Assembly (NCBI RefSeq): GCF_003240585.1
Contig: NZ_PCDP01000019.1
Span: 1 to 64,000 of the forward strand
DNA from: Arminella tubonensis
GTDB lineage: Bacteria; Pseudomonadota; Alphaproteobacteria; Rhizobiales; Rhizobiaceae
Direction of reading: 5' to 3'
DNA: 64,000 nt
Below, in pieces: positions 1-7,759 of the stretch; the stretch's first letter is position 1; each line of letters opens with the position of its first letter. Both the position numbers and the translations under genes were made by a program. The notes beneath the pieces were generated by a model. That model did not search any database, was not told the origin of the DNA, and worked only from the letters and a program-made list of their open reading frames with translations.

Positions 1-593
1 GCCTTTAATAGATCCTCTCCCATGTGGAAACGCTCGGCCAATCCTTCGGTGACTGTCGCATATCCGAGGTATTTCATCTCCGCCATCCGAGCATAATCCT
101 TGGGGATCGGGCCGACGACCACCGCGATGTCCTGCGCTTCAATCACGTAACTGCCAATGACCTGATTGACGCCGTCAATCGCGGCGATGACCTGGGGCCC
201 AATCTTGGCGTCTTCCGGCAGCCGCTTCATCGCTTCGAACGCTGAGACGGCGTTGCGAAAATTGGCGCCGTCCAAACCGTCGATGACGCCCGGAGATGCT
301 CCGGCCCGGTCGAGAAGAACCTGAAGCTTCGCGACCGCTGCCGATGGTACCTCTGCTTCGGACTTCCGTACGAGCGTTGCGACCTGCGCGGACGTCGCTG
401 ATGCGCCGATGCTACCTGTTGCGATTGGATCTACGTTATTGGGCGCAGGCTCATAAGAGGCGGGGATGGCGTCAAGCCGGGCTGCATTGATCGACGTCGC
501 GGAGATTGGTTCTGCCCCCGAGGCAGCCGAAGCGGCGAGCGGGAAACACACCATGGTCGTTGTAAAAGCCAGAAGGCATACGGTGCGGGACAT
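1..593 (-). CDS. L,D-transpeptidase-like exported protein, N-terminal part (cut by window edge)
   Basis: Reading leftward from 593 there is an open frame of about 197 codons that runs off the left edge. It begins MSRTVCLLAF with a Sec-type signal peptide ending near ASAASGAEP, then a low-complexity Ala/Ser/Pro linker. A short domain follows around residues 75-125 (AAVAKLQVLLDRAGASPGVIDG...) that has the pattern of a peptidoglycan-binding-1 repeat. This order is typical of large rhizobial ErfK/YbiS L,D-transpeptidases, which cross-link periplasmic peptidoglycan. The catalytic Cys-containing domain would lie outside the window, so the assignment rests on the N-terminus only. GAAGGA sits 8 bases before the ATG. 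A broken second copy of the first ~40 codons lies at 7371-7514. Confidence 0.6.
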   Translation of the reverse strand, partial: MSRTVCLLAFTTTMVCFPLAASAASGAEPISATSINAARLDAIPASYEPAPNNVDPIATGSIGASATSAQVATLVRKSEAEVPSAAVAKLQVLLDRAGASPGVIDGLDGANFRNAVSAFEAMKRLPEDAKIGPQVIAAIDGVNQVIGSYVIEAQDIAVVVGPIPKDYARMAEMKYLGYATVTEGLAERFHMGEDLLK

Positions 594-1020
594 TGGTGCA
601 TTCCTTCGAGAGCGGACGAATCGCCGAGTGATCACACTTGGCGGAAATGGTTAACGGATCGATAAGACGCAACCGCGCCTCACAGGCCCGCCCGCTAAAT
701 CTCCGTGGCTGCCCCGCGACGGAACCAAACGGAGACTTGGCGATTGAGGGGCAGGCCGTATCCCATCATGCGGGCCTAAGACAGCCAGGCGTCGCGCTCC
801 GCACAGATGCGACGCCTGGTTGCCTCTTGCCCTCTGCGAATACGCAGTTGCTGCTTCACCAGCTCGTCCTTTGGATTCGCAGTTCCAGCACGCCGGCCGA
901 TCGCCCCACGTTTCTGGAGCCGACGGCGCGTTCAAGGCGTTTGAGCTGAATGCGCGCTACCCGCAATAGAGCCCTGCGTCCGGGTGCCAGTGACTAACCC
1001 AGACGGCAGCCGCTTTATCC
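594..1020. other. Stretch without a convincing gene
   Basis: No frame here looks convincingly coding. A perfect 11-bp stem (CCAGGCGTCGC at 785-795, complement at 809-819, 13-base loop) is present, without a T-run. On the minus strand a short protein-like frame ending near KQQLRIRRGQEATRRRICAE lies around 778-920 but has no clear start. It may be a decayed fragment. Confidence 0.4.
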
Positions 1021-1045
1021 GGAACGATGTGCCTCCCCCCTAGTT
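1021..1045 (+). promoter_or_regulatory. EcfG-type general stress promoter (GGAAC-N16-AGTT)
   Basis: GGAAC at 1021-1025, a 16-base spacer and AGTT at 1042-1045 match the alphaproteobacterial EcfG consensus GGAAC-N16/17-cGTT except for the first base of the -10. Transcription would start near 1052, about 20 bases before the ATG of the 47-residue gene at 1073. Two more matches occur in the first 10 kb (1640 and 9154), which supports a stress-controlled region. Confidence 0.55.
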
Positions 1046-1072
1046 AGACAAGGAGCCATAGGAGATGCGTTG

Positions 1073-1216
1073 ATGACCGAAGAGAAGACCGATCCCGCTA
1101 GTGATGCCGCCCGAACCGATCCGAAGACGGCGGACGAATCTCGTGACAAGCTGAAGGAACAGGCCGAGAAGGGCCTGCGTAGCGCTAGGGACGAACCACC
1201 CAAAGATCGGGTATAG
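1073..1216 (+). CDS. Small highly charged protein, unknown function (47 aa)
   Basis: The product (MTEEKTDPASDAARTDPKTA...) is hydrophilic, rich in Asp, Glu and Lys, and looks disordered or helical, with no membrane segment. GGAG lies 8 bases before the ATG, and an EcfG-like promoter lies directly upstream. The next gene's Shine-Dalgarno (TAGGAGG) overlaps this gene's stop codon, so the two are probably translated from one mRNA. The gene is not recognised. General stress induction is inferred from the promoter alone. Confidence 0.55.
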   Translation: MTEEKTDPASDAARTDPKTADESRDKLKEQAEKGLRSARDEPPKDRV

Positions 1217-1225
1217 GAGGCATTC

Positions 1226-1381
1226 ATGGCAAGAGTTCAGGATGCCTCATCGCGCCACGTTCCCGCCGAGAGCCGGTCGTCCTGGCCACAGATGGACGCT
1301 CGGGTTGCAGCAGTCTTGTGGAGCATCTGCGTGGCAATGGCAGGGCTGATCGTCATCGGGGCGGTGGTCTCAAATGTCTGA
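1226..1381 (+). CDS. Small single-span membrane protein (51 aa)
   Basis: The first ~25 residues are polar (MARVQDASSRHVPAESRSSW), followed by one hydrophobic segment at about residues 26-48 (AAVLWSICVAMAGLIVIGAVV) that would cross the inner membrane. AGGAGG is ideally placed 6 bases before the ATG and overlaps the stop of the preceding gene, so this is the second gene of a two-gene stress operon. No family is recognised. Length, leader and spacing argue for a real gene despite its size. Confidence 0.6.
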   Translation: MARVQDASSRHVPAESRSSWPQMDARVAAVLWSICVAMAGLIVIGAVVSNV

Positions 1382-1639
1382 AGTCGGCTACTCAGATCCT
1401 GTACGAGCGCTGGTCAGAGCAAGCGCTACATCGTGGTTGAAGAGCAGGCTGGGCCTGGCAGATTATAGACACCTCTACCAGTCTTCCGGCTGCTAGCGAC
1501 GGCAGGGAGTTCGTTCAGCTCGGTGCTCGGGATGCAAACGACCTTTGCTGAGGAATTGAACCGATGCGACGCCGAGGGAAGCAAGAGCCCTCTCCTATAG
1601 CACCCAACATAGCCGTTCAGAGACACTTTCGATGCGGTT
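1382..1639. other. Stretch without a convincing gene
   Basis: Only short frames with no good start are visible between the small membrane protein and the next promoter. No repeat or strong hairpin was seen. Confidence 0.4.
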
Positions 1640-1664
1640 GGAACAAAGGCGTAGCGGCGAGGTT
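1640..1664 (+). promoter_or_regulatory. EcfG-type promoter (GGAAC-N16-GGTT)
   Basis: GGAAC at 1640-1644 and GGTT at 1661-1664 are separated by 16 bases. The site lies about 70 bases upstream of the ATG at 1735 and has the same form as the 1021 promoter. Confidence 0.45.
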
Positions 1665-1734
1665 AGCCATCATACCTTCCTCCATGATCTGCGTACGCCG
1701 ACGTCGTGGTGACCGCGGTCCGAAAGACAATTTC

Positions 1735-2250
1735 ATGAACCGATACGTTACGCAGTCCCTGTCGATTGCGACCACTGCGCTCGCGCTCCTGTCGGGCATC
1801 GCCCATGCCGACGAGGCCCCATTCCTTAAATCACTTGCAGGAAGCTGGAGCGGACAAGGCACCGTCAAGGTTCGCGTCAACGCCCCGACTATTAATGTCA
1901 CCTGCCGCTTCACGTCGGATACGACAGCCGCCTCGCTGTCCCTCGGCGGCAAATGCACGAGCCTCGCCATCTTCTCCCGCGCGATCTCCGCAGACCTCGA
2001 GGCGAACGGCCCCACCTATTCCGGATCCTATGTCGGCGCCGGGACTGGCACTGCCGGCCTCAGCGGGAAGCGTGCCGGTGACACGATCAACCTAGGCATC
2101 ACGTGGGCGAAAGACGTGAACGGGGATCGGAAAGCGCAGATGACAATAGAAAAAATTGGAGCGTCCGGCATGCGTCTCACCACGATCGATACGGACCCGA
2201 AGACCGGCAAGCCGGTGGTCACAAGCCGCATCGATCTCCGCCGAAGCTGA
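1735..2250 (+). CDS. Exported hypothetical protein (171 aa)
   Basis: The protein starts MNRYVTQSLS, has a clear signal peptide with a cleavage site after AHA near residue 24, and continues with a mature domain of about 147 residues beginning DEAPFLKSLAGSWSGQGTV. The Gly/Ser/Thr-rich beta pattern (SGSYVGAGTGTAGL) suggests a small periplasmic beta-barrel or lipocalin-like fold, but no named family is recognised. The frame is open from 1564. The ATG at 1735 was chosen because it opens the signal peptide and GAAAGA precedes it. The EcfG-like site upstream suggests stress induction. Confidence 0.65.
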   Translation: MNRYVTQSLSIATTALALLSGIAHADEAPFLKSLAGSWSGQGTVKVRVNAPTINVTCRFTSDTTAASLSLGGKCTSLAIFSRAISADLEANGPTYSGSYVGAGTGTAGLSGKRAGDTINLGITWAKDVNGDRKAQMTIEKIGASGMRLTTIDTDPKTGKPVVTSRIDLRRS

Positions 2251-2372
2251 TGCGAGCGGAAACGACCCAAGTGTCGTTCGTATCTAAAGCGTCAGATTTT
2301 TCAAAAGGAGCCGCATTTGGCCGAGATGGAACAAGTTCAGATCGGCGACATCGAAAAGGAGATCGGATCGCG

Positions 2373-2633
2373 TTGCCGATCTGGGGGACGGAGGCGAACG
2401 ATCTCGTCGAACTTGCCAACAACGCGGAAAGAGCCGGGATGCAGATGGACGAGCGGACCCTGCAGCGGATGCGGGGCCTGCTCCAAACGGCTGCAGGTTG
2501 GCACGACACGCTTTTGTACTGGGAGGAGCACGATGCCGCACCCGCTTTCAGTGCCGACATTCGGGTTCTCCGGAGTTCGCTGGAGGCGATGCGCACCGAG
2601 GTTGCTGCAGCCTCAGCGTTGTTCCCACAATAG
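2373..2633 (+). CDS. Small hypothetical protein, start uncertain (about 86 aa)
   Basis: The product (PIWGTEANDLVELANNAERAGMQMD...) is soluble and mainly helical. The only start close to a ribosome site (AAAAGGAG, 11 bases upstream) is a TTG at 2373. A second frame starting at 2317 gives MAEMEQVQIGDIEKEIGS and reads into this gene's 5' end. That looks like the true N-terminus, joined through a frameshift near 2370. The gene may therefore be a full-length protein of about 105 residues with one indel, or one translated from the TTG. Function unknown. Confidence 0.45.
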   Translation: MPIWGTEANDLVELANNAERAGMQMDERTLQRMRGLLQTAAGWHDTLLYWEEHDAAPAFSADIRVLRSSLEAMRTEVAAASALFPQ

Positions 2634-2781
2634 GCGTGATGCCATTGGGTCGCACCGGGCGCCACAAGAGGCCTTCAATCGCTATACAGCGATCCAATGA
2701 AATCCAAATTCGGGCTCGTGCCTCGTCAAAAGGCCAAGTTCCAACTCTGCGTCCGGTGCTGCTTGACAGGGGGCGCCGCTG

Positions 2782-3858
2782 TCAATCGGAGTTTCTTCCA
2801 ATGGTATCGGCAACATGCGCGCCTCGTTCGCCCATCGGTCGCGGCGGGCCGACCGTCGAATCCTTTGCGGTCTGATGCTCGAGCTCCGCATTCAGCTCCG
2901 CTCCGACGATGAGGATAATGATCAATATCCAGACCCATACCATGAATGCGATGAGCGCGCCCAACGTTCCATAGGTGGCGTTGTAATTGGCAAAGTGATC
3001 GAGGTAGAAGGAAAATGCGATCGATGCGAGCAACCAGAGCAGCGTTGTCAACGCTGCTCCCCAGCTCAACCAGCGCAGCTTTGCCTGTTCGCGGCTTGGC
3101 CCATAGCGGTAGAGCAGGACGATCCCCGACAGGGTCAATCCCAGGATGGCAGGCCAACGAGCGAGGCGTATTAGGATTTCGGCCCAGCGATCAAGCCAGA
3201 GGTAGCTGAGCACCGCGGGCACGACGCCGATGGCAGCGATCAATGCGGCGGCGATGACAACAGCACCAAACGTAAAGACGAGTGAAATCAAGTTGTATCG
3301 AATGAAGCCTCTCGATTCCGCTTCTTTGTAAGCAACGTTCATCGCGTCGCAGAGAGCCTTGATGCCGTTGTTTGCGCTCCACAATGCGATAACCAGCCCG
3401 GTCACAAAGCCGATGCTGAGGGTCTGGGGCTTCTGCTCTGTCAGCGCCGTCAACTGGTTGTTGATGAGATCAAAGGACCCACGCGGGAAAAGCTGTGAAA
3501 GGAAGCCGATGTGAGTGGCGATGGTCGTTGTATCTGCGACGAAGCCATAGAGCGAGACCAGTGCGCCGAGCGCCGGGAACAATGCGAGAAGCAGATAGTA
3601 GGTTACGCCGGCAGCAATCAACGTTACGCGGTCCTCTAGGACACCCGACGTCACCCTATAGAGCACGTCCTTCAATCCCTTTGCGGGTATCTCGTTCGGC
3701 GTTTCGGCAGCGCGTCCCCGCCCCTGCTCATTCACCGCATCAACCGGCGCCCCTGTCTCAATGTGCTTGCTCACCGAATACTCCGGAGCGCGATTGGCGC
3801 AATTCCCACAAACACCTGGGAGGCGGGTAAGTTCCCTATATTGGTCAGTAAAGCGCAT
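2782..3858 (-). CDS. YihY/virulence factor BrkB family membrane protein
   Basis: The 358-residue protein has a polar N-terminus of about 60 residues, then the family core: an amphipathic segment (GLKDVLYRVTSGVLEDRVT, 61-79) followed by six hydrophobic segments starting AAGVTYYLLLALFPALGALVSLYGF. It keeps the typical LWSANNGIKALCDAMNVAY motif and the closing YGTLGALIAFMVWVWI helix. Length and layout match the YihY/BrkB family of inner-membrane proteins of unsettled function. It was once called ribonuclease BN, a misassignment. AAAGG lies 5 bases before the ATG at 3858. It stands alone, tail to tail with the small gene at 2373. Confidence 0.88.
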   Translation of the reverse strand: MRFTDQYRELTRLPGVCGNCANRAPEYSVSKHIETGAPVDAVNEQGRGRAAETPNEIPAKGLKDVLYRVTSGVLEDRVTLIAAGVTYYLLLALFPALGALVSLYGFVADTTTIATHIGFLSQLFPRGSFDLINNQLTALTEQKPQTLSIGFVTGLVIALWSANNGIKALCDAMNVAYKEAESRGFIRYNLISLVFTFGAVVIAAALIAAIGVVPAVLSYLWLDRWAEILIRLARWPAILGLTLSGIVLLYRYGPSREQAKLRWLSWGAALTTLLWLLASIAFSFYLDHFANYNATYGTLGALIAFMVWVWILIIILIVGAELNAELEHQTAKDSTVGPPRPMGERGAHVADTIGRNSD

Positions 3859-4038
3859 GTCGGCCTTTGACTCCGAGGCTTAGATCCCCTGCAGACCATT
3901 GATAGGTCCATCACCCGGGAGACGTCCGGCGGTGCTGGACGATGACATGCATCCTTCGAGCGGCTGCGGCCGGGATCGTTGCAGCTAGTTAATTTTCCGT
4001 AAAGGGCCCACTGAGAGGCTTCCCCATCGAGGGAGGAT

Positions 4039-4512
4039 TCAATCGTACTGTTCGCCACGGCCGATCTGTTCCCGAATAGGGTCGCGGCCTAAAGGATCAT
4101 CAGCCGGATCCGGATCGGCCTGGTTGGCATCCGTTAGCGATCGAACCACCTCAATTAAAGCGTCGGTGATTTCCCGTGTCGCCCAGCCGGCCTCGTTTGC
4201 CGAGGCCACGATTTCCTCCAGCACGTTGCGGACGGCGGCCCTCGCTTCCTCTGAGCGATCCTCAGCATCTTCACCTATGGGCGCCGGAAACCGGATCCTG
4301 ACTGGCGCTATCCAAGCCTCCGTCAGAGTTCGAAGCTCGTCCCGACCCATCAATTCGTCGTTTGTTCCGGTCTCGCGATCGGGGTGGGAAACGGTAACTT
4401 CCATCTCCTCGGGAAGAGATAGGGCCTGCTTCGCATTCATGATGCCGACGGGAACCTGTTCTCCGACATCGTTCGTCACCGTCACTTCGACGATCTTCCT
4501 GTCCTCGGCCAT
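4039..4512 (-). CDS. Acidic hypothetical protein (157 aa)
   Basis: The frame is open from 4536, but the ATG at 4512 has GGAG 7 bases upstream, giving MAEDRKIVEVTVTNDVGEQV. The protein is acidic throughout, with a basic-poor helical middle (ARAAVRNVLEEIVASANEAGWATREITDALIEVVRSL) and a charged tail ending REQIGRGEQYD. The middle segment is the sort of small amphipathic helix bundle seen in many orphan rhizobial proteins. No family is recognised and no membrane segment or signal peptide is visible. Confidence 0.6.
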   Translation of the reverse strand: MAEDRKIVEVTVTNDVGEQVPVGIMNAKQALSLPEEMEVTVSHPDRETGTNDELMGRDELRTLTEAWIAPVRIRFPAPIGEDAEDRSEEARAAVRNVLEEIVASANEAGWATREITDALIEVVRSLTDANQADPDPADDPLGRDPIREQIGRGEQYD

Positions 4513-4778
4513 GACTGTTCTCCAATGAAAGAACACAAGGGGTAAAACACCAGCATTTGCGGGCTTTTCCTTGGGTTCTGTTGTTATTTGACCGGCATTT
4601 TCGCCGATCGACTAAAGTCTCTCGTCCGCTGGACAAACATGTCCTTCGGTTCTTGAACCATGCTCCAATTCGTGACCCTGATGCCTCTCGGCTTCGGTCA
4701 CAGAGTGGCGTTCGGCTCCCGGTTTCCCATTCTCCTAAATGAGCGCAGCCCAGTCCTGCCGGGCTCGCTAGCACATCA

Positions 4779-5843
4779 TCAGGACAACCGGGATATCGTC
4801 GACGCGCCTTCCGTTGCGGTGCTGCGCGGCTCGTAAGCGCGCTGGTCACGCAGAATCTGGAAGGCGATCGTCAAAAGCTTGCGCGCGACGGCAACCCGCG
4901 CCTTGTTTGTTCCTCTAATCTTCAATTGTTCATATTGGGCACGAAGTTGCGCATCGCTGGCGATGGCGGGAGAAACCGCTTCCACGAAGGCCCAGCGCAG
5001 CCACTTGTTGCCCTGCCTGATGATCTTGCGATGATAGGTCTTGCCGCCGCTCGAATAGGTCGACGGCACAAGCCCGGCATAGGCGGCAAGCTTCTTGGCA
5101 TTGCGGAAGCGGCGGACGTCGTCGATCTCCGCATCGATCAGCCGGGCGAAGAACTCGCCAATGCCGGGGATCGTCTTCAACAGCTTCACATTGGCATTGG
5201 CCTTGGTCATCGCCCGGATCGTCGTCTCCGACTGTTTGATCCGTTCATTGATGTCGCCGATGAACTCGAGGCCGCGGTCGATCTGAATGCGGTCGATTTC
5301 CGAGACGTTGACCTGTGCCAGTTGGACACGGCCCGCTTTGCCAAACAGGTCGCCGAGCTTCTTGAGCTGGGCTGTCTGCTCCGGATACCGGTCAAACACG
5401 GTAACAACCCGGTTCTTGGTCATTGTGCGCAGCCGCACGTAAAACATCCGCTCGCGCAGGGCGACGCGCAGCTCCCGTGACTTCTCGCTTGGCGCCCAGG
5501 CTTCGGGTACCAGGTCGGCGCGCAGCAGATGCGCCAAGACCGTGGCGTTGATCTTGTCGGTCTTGATCTTGGCGTCGGCGATAGCCTTCACCTTCAATGG
5601 ATGGGCGAGAACGACATCATCACAAATGTCGTCGAGCCAATCGTACATCACCATCCAGTTGCGGGTCGCCGCGACAACGGCATGCGAGTTCTCACGGTAC
5701 CGCTCAAGGAACCCAACAAGCGACGGGCGGTCATTCTTCACACGACCAGAGCGCAGCGTTATACCCGCCGAATCCTGCACCACCAGATGGCTGTAGGATT
5801 TGTGGTCCTCGACGCCGATATGGAAATCATAAGAGGCAGTCAT
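4779..5843 (-). mobile_element. IS110-family transposase with degraded DEDD residues
   Basis: The 354-residue frame has the two IS110 domains: an N-terminal RuvC-like DEDD domain (about 5-150) and a C-terminal Transposase_20 domain (about 220-310: LLKTIPGIGEFFARLIDAEI, AAYAGLVP, SSGGK, IIRQGNKWLRW). Compared by eye with family signatures, three of the four acidic positions are altered: GIDVHK reads GVEDHK (position 12), the E of VEATRNW is A58, and the second D of KTDRIDA is N99. Only D96 and the C-terminal serines remain. The frame is uninterrupted. The ATG at 5843 was chosen because homology begins there; an in-frame ATG also lies at 5933. No inverted repeats were found, as expected for this family. 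Confidence 0.8.
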
Positions 5844-6120
5844 GCTTCCAACTCCCTTGTTGAGATCTGCGAAACCCCAATAAGGTAAGCCGAAAGGCTG
5901 GAAGTGTGACTGTCCCTCGATCATCACCTGCATCTCAGTGATCCGTTCTCTCAGCGGGCGCGGCCTCTTTCATGCCACCTCCTTCCAAGGGGAAACTATC
6001 CGGTTCCGTTCAGTTCCGGACGGCGCCTTCGAGATCCCGCGACCGCGCTCCGGCGAAGTCGTCGAATGTTTCCGATCACCCGGTATGGGGTATGCATGCT
6101 CCTGGTAGCGAGCTGATAAC
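5844..6120 (-). other. Non-coding 5' flank of the IS110 element, possible bridge-RNA region
   Basis: In IS110-group elements the left non-coding end, upstream of the transposase, encodes a bridge RNA that pairs with target and donor DNA. This flank has no convincing gene and is the expected place for such an RNA here. The element boundary and the guide loops cannot be fixed from one copy. Confidence 0.35.
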
Positions 6121-6121
6121 C

Positions 6122-6141
6122 AGAGACAGCGAGAGACAGCG
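6122..6141. repeat. Two tandem copies of AGAGACAGCG
   Basis: AGAGACAGCG at 6122-6131 is repeated exactly at 6132-6141, between the IS110 flank and the end of the DUF982 gene. It is a short tandem duplication and could be a relic of insertion or slippage. Confidence 0.6.
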
Positions 6142-6153
6142 AGCGTCCTCGCC

Positions 6154-6396
6154 CTATTTGTAATCCAGGTGAGCCTCAGAGGCCGCAATCAGGAGTGCCG
6201 ACCGAACCTCCTCCGGCGACTTTGCTTCATTCATGGCATCGAGAACGGTCATCTGGGCTCTGTGGCGTGCGGGACCGGTTTCATTCGGCCATTCATCCAA
6301 AAGCATCTTGCCGGCGCCCAAGACGGTGTGAACTGTCTTGTACTTGCCGGCGACAAGTATCCGAACGGGCTTGAAGGTTCGACGGTCTTTTTCCAT
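6154..6396 (-). CDS. DUF982 domain protein (80 aa)
   Basis: The product has the whole DUF982 pattern: a PVRILVAGKYKTVHTVLGA strand pair, a conserved EWP motif (about 35-37), a helix with DAMNEAKSPEEVRSALLIAASEA, and almost nothing beyond the domain. DUF982 proteins are short, soluble, nearly confined to rhizobia, and of unknown role. A 29-residue open frame ends 3 bases before this ATG and may be a coupled leader. The gene ends close to the IS110 flank. Confidence 0.75.
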   Translation of the reverse strand: MEKDRRTFKPVRILVAGKYKTVHTVLGAGKMLLDEWPNETGPARHRAQMTVLDAMNEAKSPEEVRSALLIAASEAHLDYK

Positions 6397-6399
6397 GGA

Positions 6400-6489
6400 T
6401 CAATCAATCATCAACGCAAATTCAGCCAGGCGGCTAACGACAACGCTGCACCAGACGACGGTCATTCCGGCCATCAGAATCCGACACAT
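6400..6489 (-). CDS. Possible 29-residue membrane leader peptide
   Basis: This short frame encodes one hydrophobic span (MCRILMAGMTVVWCSVVVSR...) and ends 3 bases before the DUF982 start, so the two could be translationally coupled. A purine-rich stretch upstream (GAAGAAAAC) could act as a weak ribosome site. It is too small to judge by composition alone. Confidence 0.3.
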   Translation of the reverse strand: MCRILMAGMTVVWCSVVVSRLAEFALMID

Positions 6490-6701
6490 ATAGCTATCTG
6501 AGTTTTCTTCACCGGTTCGCCCTCTTCCTCGGGTCGTCCTCGATATGAAACGAATGCGACTCAATGGAGCACGAAGTGATTCGTTCCGGGGTCACTCGAA
6601 AGGACTACCCCCCGCATAACGGGTAGAGCGCCCGACCAAAAGCGGTAGAAGTCCGCCCGGGTCTTGCCCTTCCCATGTTTCGGATATCCCGTAACTTGGA
6701 C

Positions 6702-6765
6702 CGGTCCCGATTTTGGCGGGACCGAGACCGCAATCCTCCAACTCGCAGATGGAGGATTGCGGTCT
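6702..6765. repeat. Two adjacent palindromes, RIME-like element
   Basis: The first hairpin has 8-bp arms (CGGTCCCG 6702-6709 and CGGGACCG 6717-6724). It is followed with no gap by a second with perfect 15-bp arms (AGACCGCAATCCTCC 6725-6739 and its complement 6751-6765, 11-base loop). Two large neighbouring palindromes in a short intergenic block is the hallmark of rhizobium-specific intergenic mosaic elements. The match to RIME is by architecture only. It lies just past the end of the glycoside-hydrolase remnant. Confidence 0.5.
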
Positions 6766-6835
6766 GCTTCCTCCGGGGGAAAGCCGCTAGGAAATGTAAT
6801 ATGCAATCTCGGCCGAAAGGTTTGGTCCACCGACA

Positions 6836-7400
6836 GGTCCGACGGATGAGACCATGGCTCCAGCGGCTACGAGAGTACGGCGCATGCCAGGGCGGGCAGT
6901 CGACGATCGGATACCAGCACACCCCGACCACGACGACCCCATGGAATCTCGCAACATCGACCTGGTCGATGACATGCTGGAGCCAGCCTCCCTTATGTAA
7001 GCTGGGATGTCGCCGGTGATGGATTGGGTGGCCATCGTGCCAGCTCGTCTCGGACACCATGATGGGCTTACGATACCGCCGCCAAGTCGCGAGCAGGACC
7101 TTGGCGAGCGAAGTCCTCGCCGTATGCGGATCGTAGTTTACCCCGATGACGTCTTGACCGCCGAGACGATCGCATCGGTCGCCTCGAACTGACGCTCGCC
7201 AGCTCCGGCGATGGGATCATTAGTAAGAATGCCGACGTCGGGATGATGGTTGCGGGCGACGCGGCGCGGCATTCCAGCAATCGTTTGATAGAGAGACGGC
7301 TCGTTTACTGGACAAAGCCAGAGCTTCTCGTGGCCGTTCACCGAGAGCGCGGCCTCGGCGTCGCCGGCGCCTATGCTGTTCGTCCATTCCGGTGCCTAGC
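6836..7400 (-). pseudogene. Frameshifted glycoside hydrolase (beta-glucosidase-like) remnant
   Basis: Frame one (about 7400-7138) reads EWTNSIGAGDAEAALSV, LWLCPVNEPSLYQ and VGILTNDPIAGAGERQFEAT before a stop. The same protein resumes one base over near 7150 with DVIGVNYDPHTARTSL, KPIMVSETSWHDGHP, GGWLQHVIDQVDVARFHGV, VCWYPIVDCPPW and SHGLI. PVNEP and VSETS carry the expected acid/base and nucleophile glutamates of a TIM-barrel glycosidase, and the YPIVD motif is common in beta-glucosidase-like proteins near polysaccharide genes. The N-terminal half is missing: at about 7400 the sequence joins the remnant of an L,D-transpeptidase gene. It cannot make a working enzyme. Confidence 0.65.
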
Positions 7401-7514
7401 CTCGTAGGAAGCAGGAATGGCGTCGAGCTGCGCCAAATTGATCGAGGTCGCGGAAATGGAGTCCGCCGCAGACCCATAATTTGCGAACGCCAGGAAGCTG
7501 ATCGTGCAGGACAT
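7371..7514 (-). pseudogene. Truncated copy of the left-edge L,D-transpeptidase N-terminus
   Basis: This 47-codon frame reads MSCTISFLAFANYGSAADS followed by ISATSINLAQLDAIPASYE. It matches residues 1-48 of the gene at 593 (ISATSINAARLDAIPASYE). Similarity extends into the upstream DNA (cattggt, ttcctt, aatcgccga on both). It diverges right after PASYE, where the glycoside-hydrolase remnant begins. It is best read as a decayed duplicate, or a scar of recombination between two degraded genes. Confidence 0.6.
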
Positions 7515-7650
7515 TGGTTCGTTCCTTTGAGGGCCGCAAATCGCCGAACCACCGCCTTCGCTGAATTGGTTGACCAATCTATGAAGCACGACGTTCTCTC
7601 AATCAGGACCGTGACCCGTCAATAATAAAAGAACAACAGGAGGGCTCTTT

Positions 7651-7728
7651 ATGGAGTGTGGGGAGACCTCGATTTGTTCGCTATCCCTAAAGGTTGATCC
7701 ATTCGAAGCAACTACTTGTAATGATTGA
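7651..7728 (+). CDS. Possible 25-residue leader ORF
   Basis: The ATG follows a strong AGGAGGG at 7 bases spacing. The frame ends at 7728, where its stop overlaps another in-frame start (ATGATTGA, 7721-7728) of the next gene. The peptide (MECGETSICSLSLKVDPFEA...) is not recognised. The ribosome site is better than that of most genes nearby, so a leader or coupling role is plausible. Confidence 0.35.
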   Translation: MECGETSICSLSLKVDPFEATTCND

Positions 7729-7759
7729 GGCGCATGTTGAGACGCTCGGAGGTGGCGTC

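Noticed and set aside
651-935. A 94-codon minus-strand frame
   Set aside because: No ribosome site, and the composition is unlike a protein. Only a short stretch in another frame looks coding.
4271-4849. A minus-strand frame overlapping the acidic protein and the end of the transposase
   Set aside because: Both neighbours have better evidence, and this frame is Arg-rich with no motif.
6122-6141. Tandem decamer as a CRISPR or VNTR array
   Set aside because: Only two copies, 10 bases long, with no spacers.
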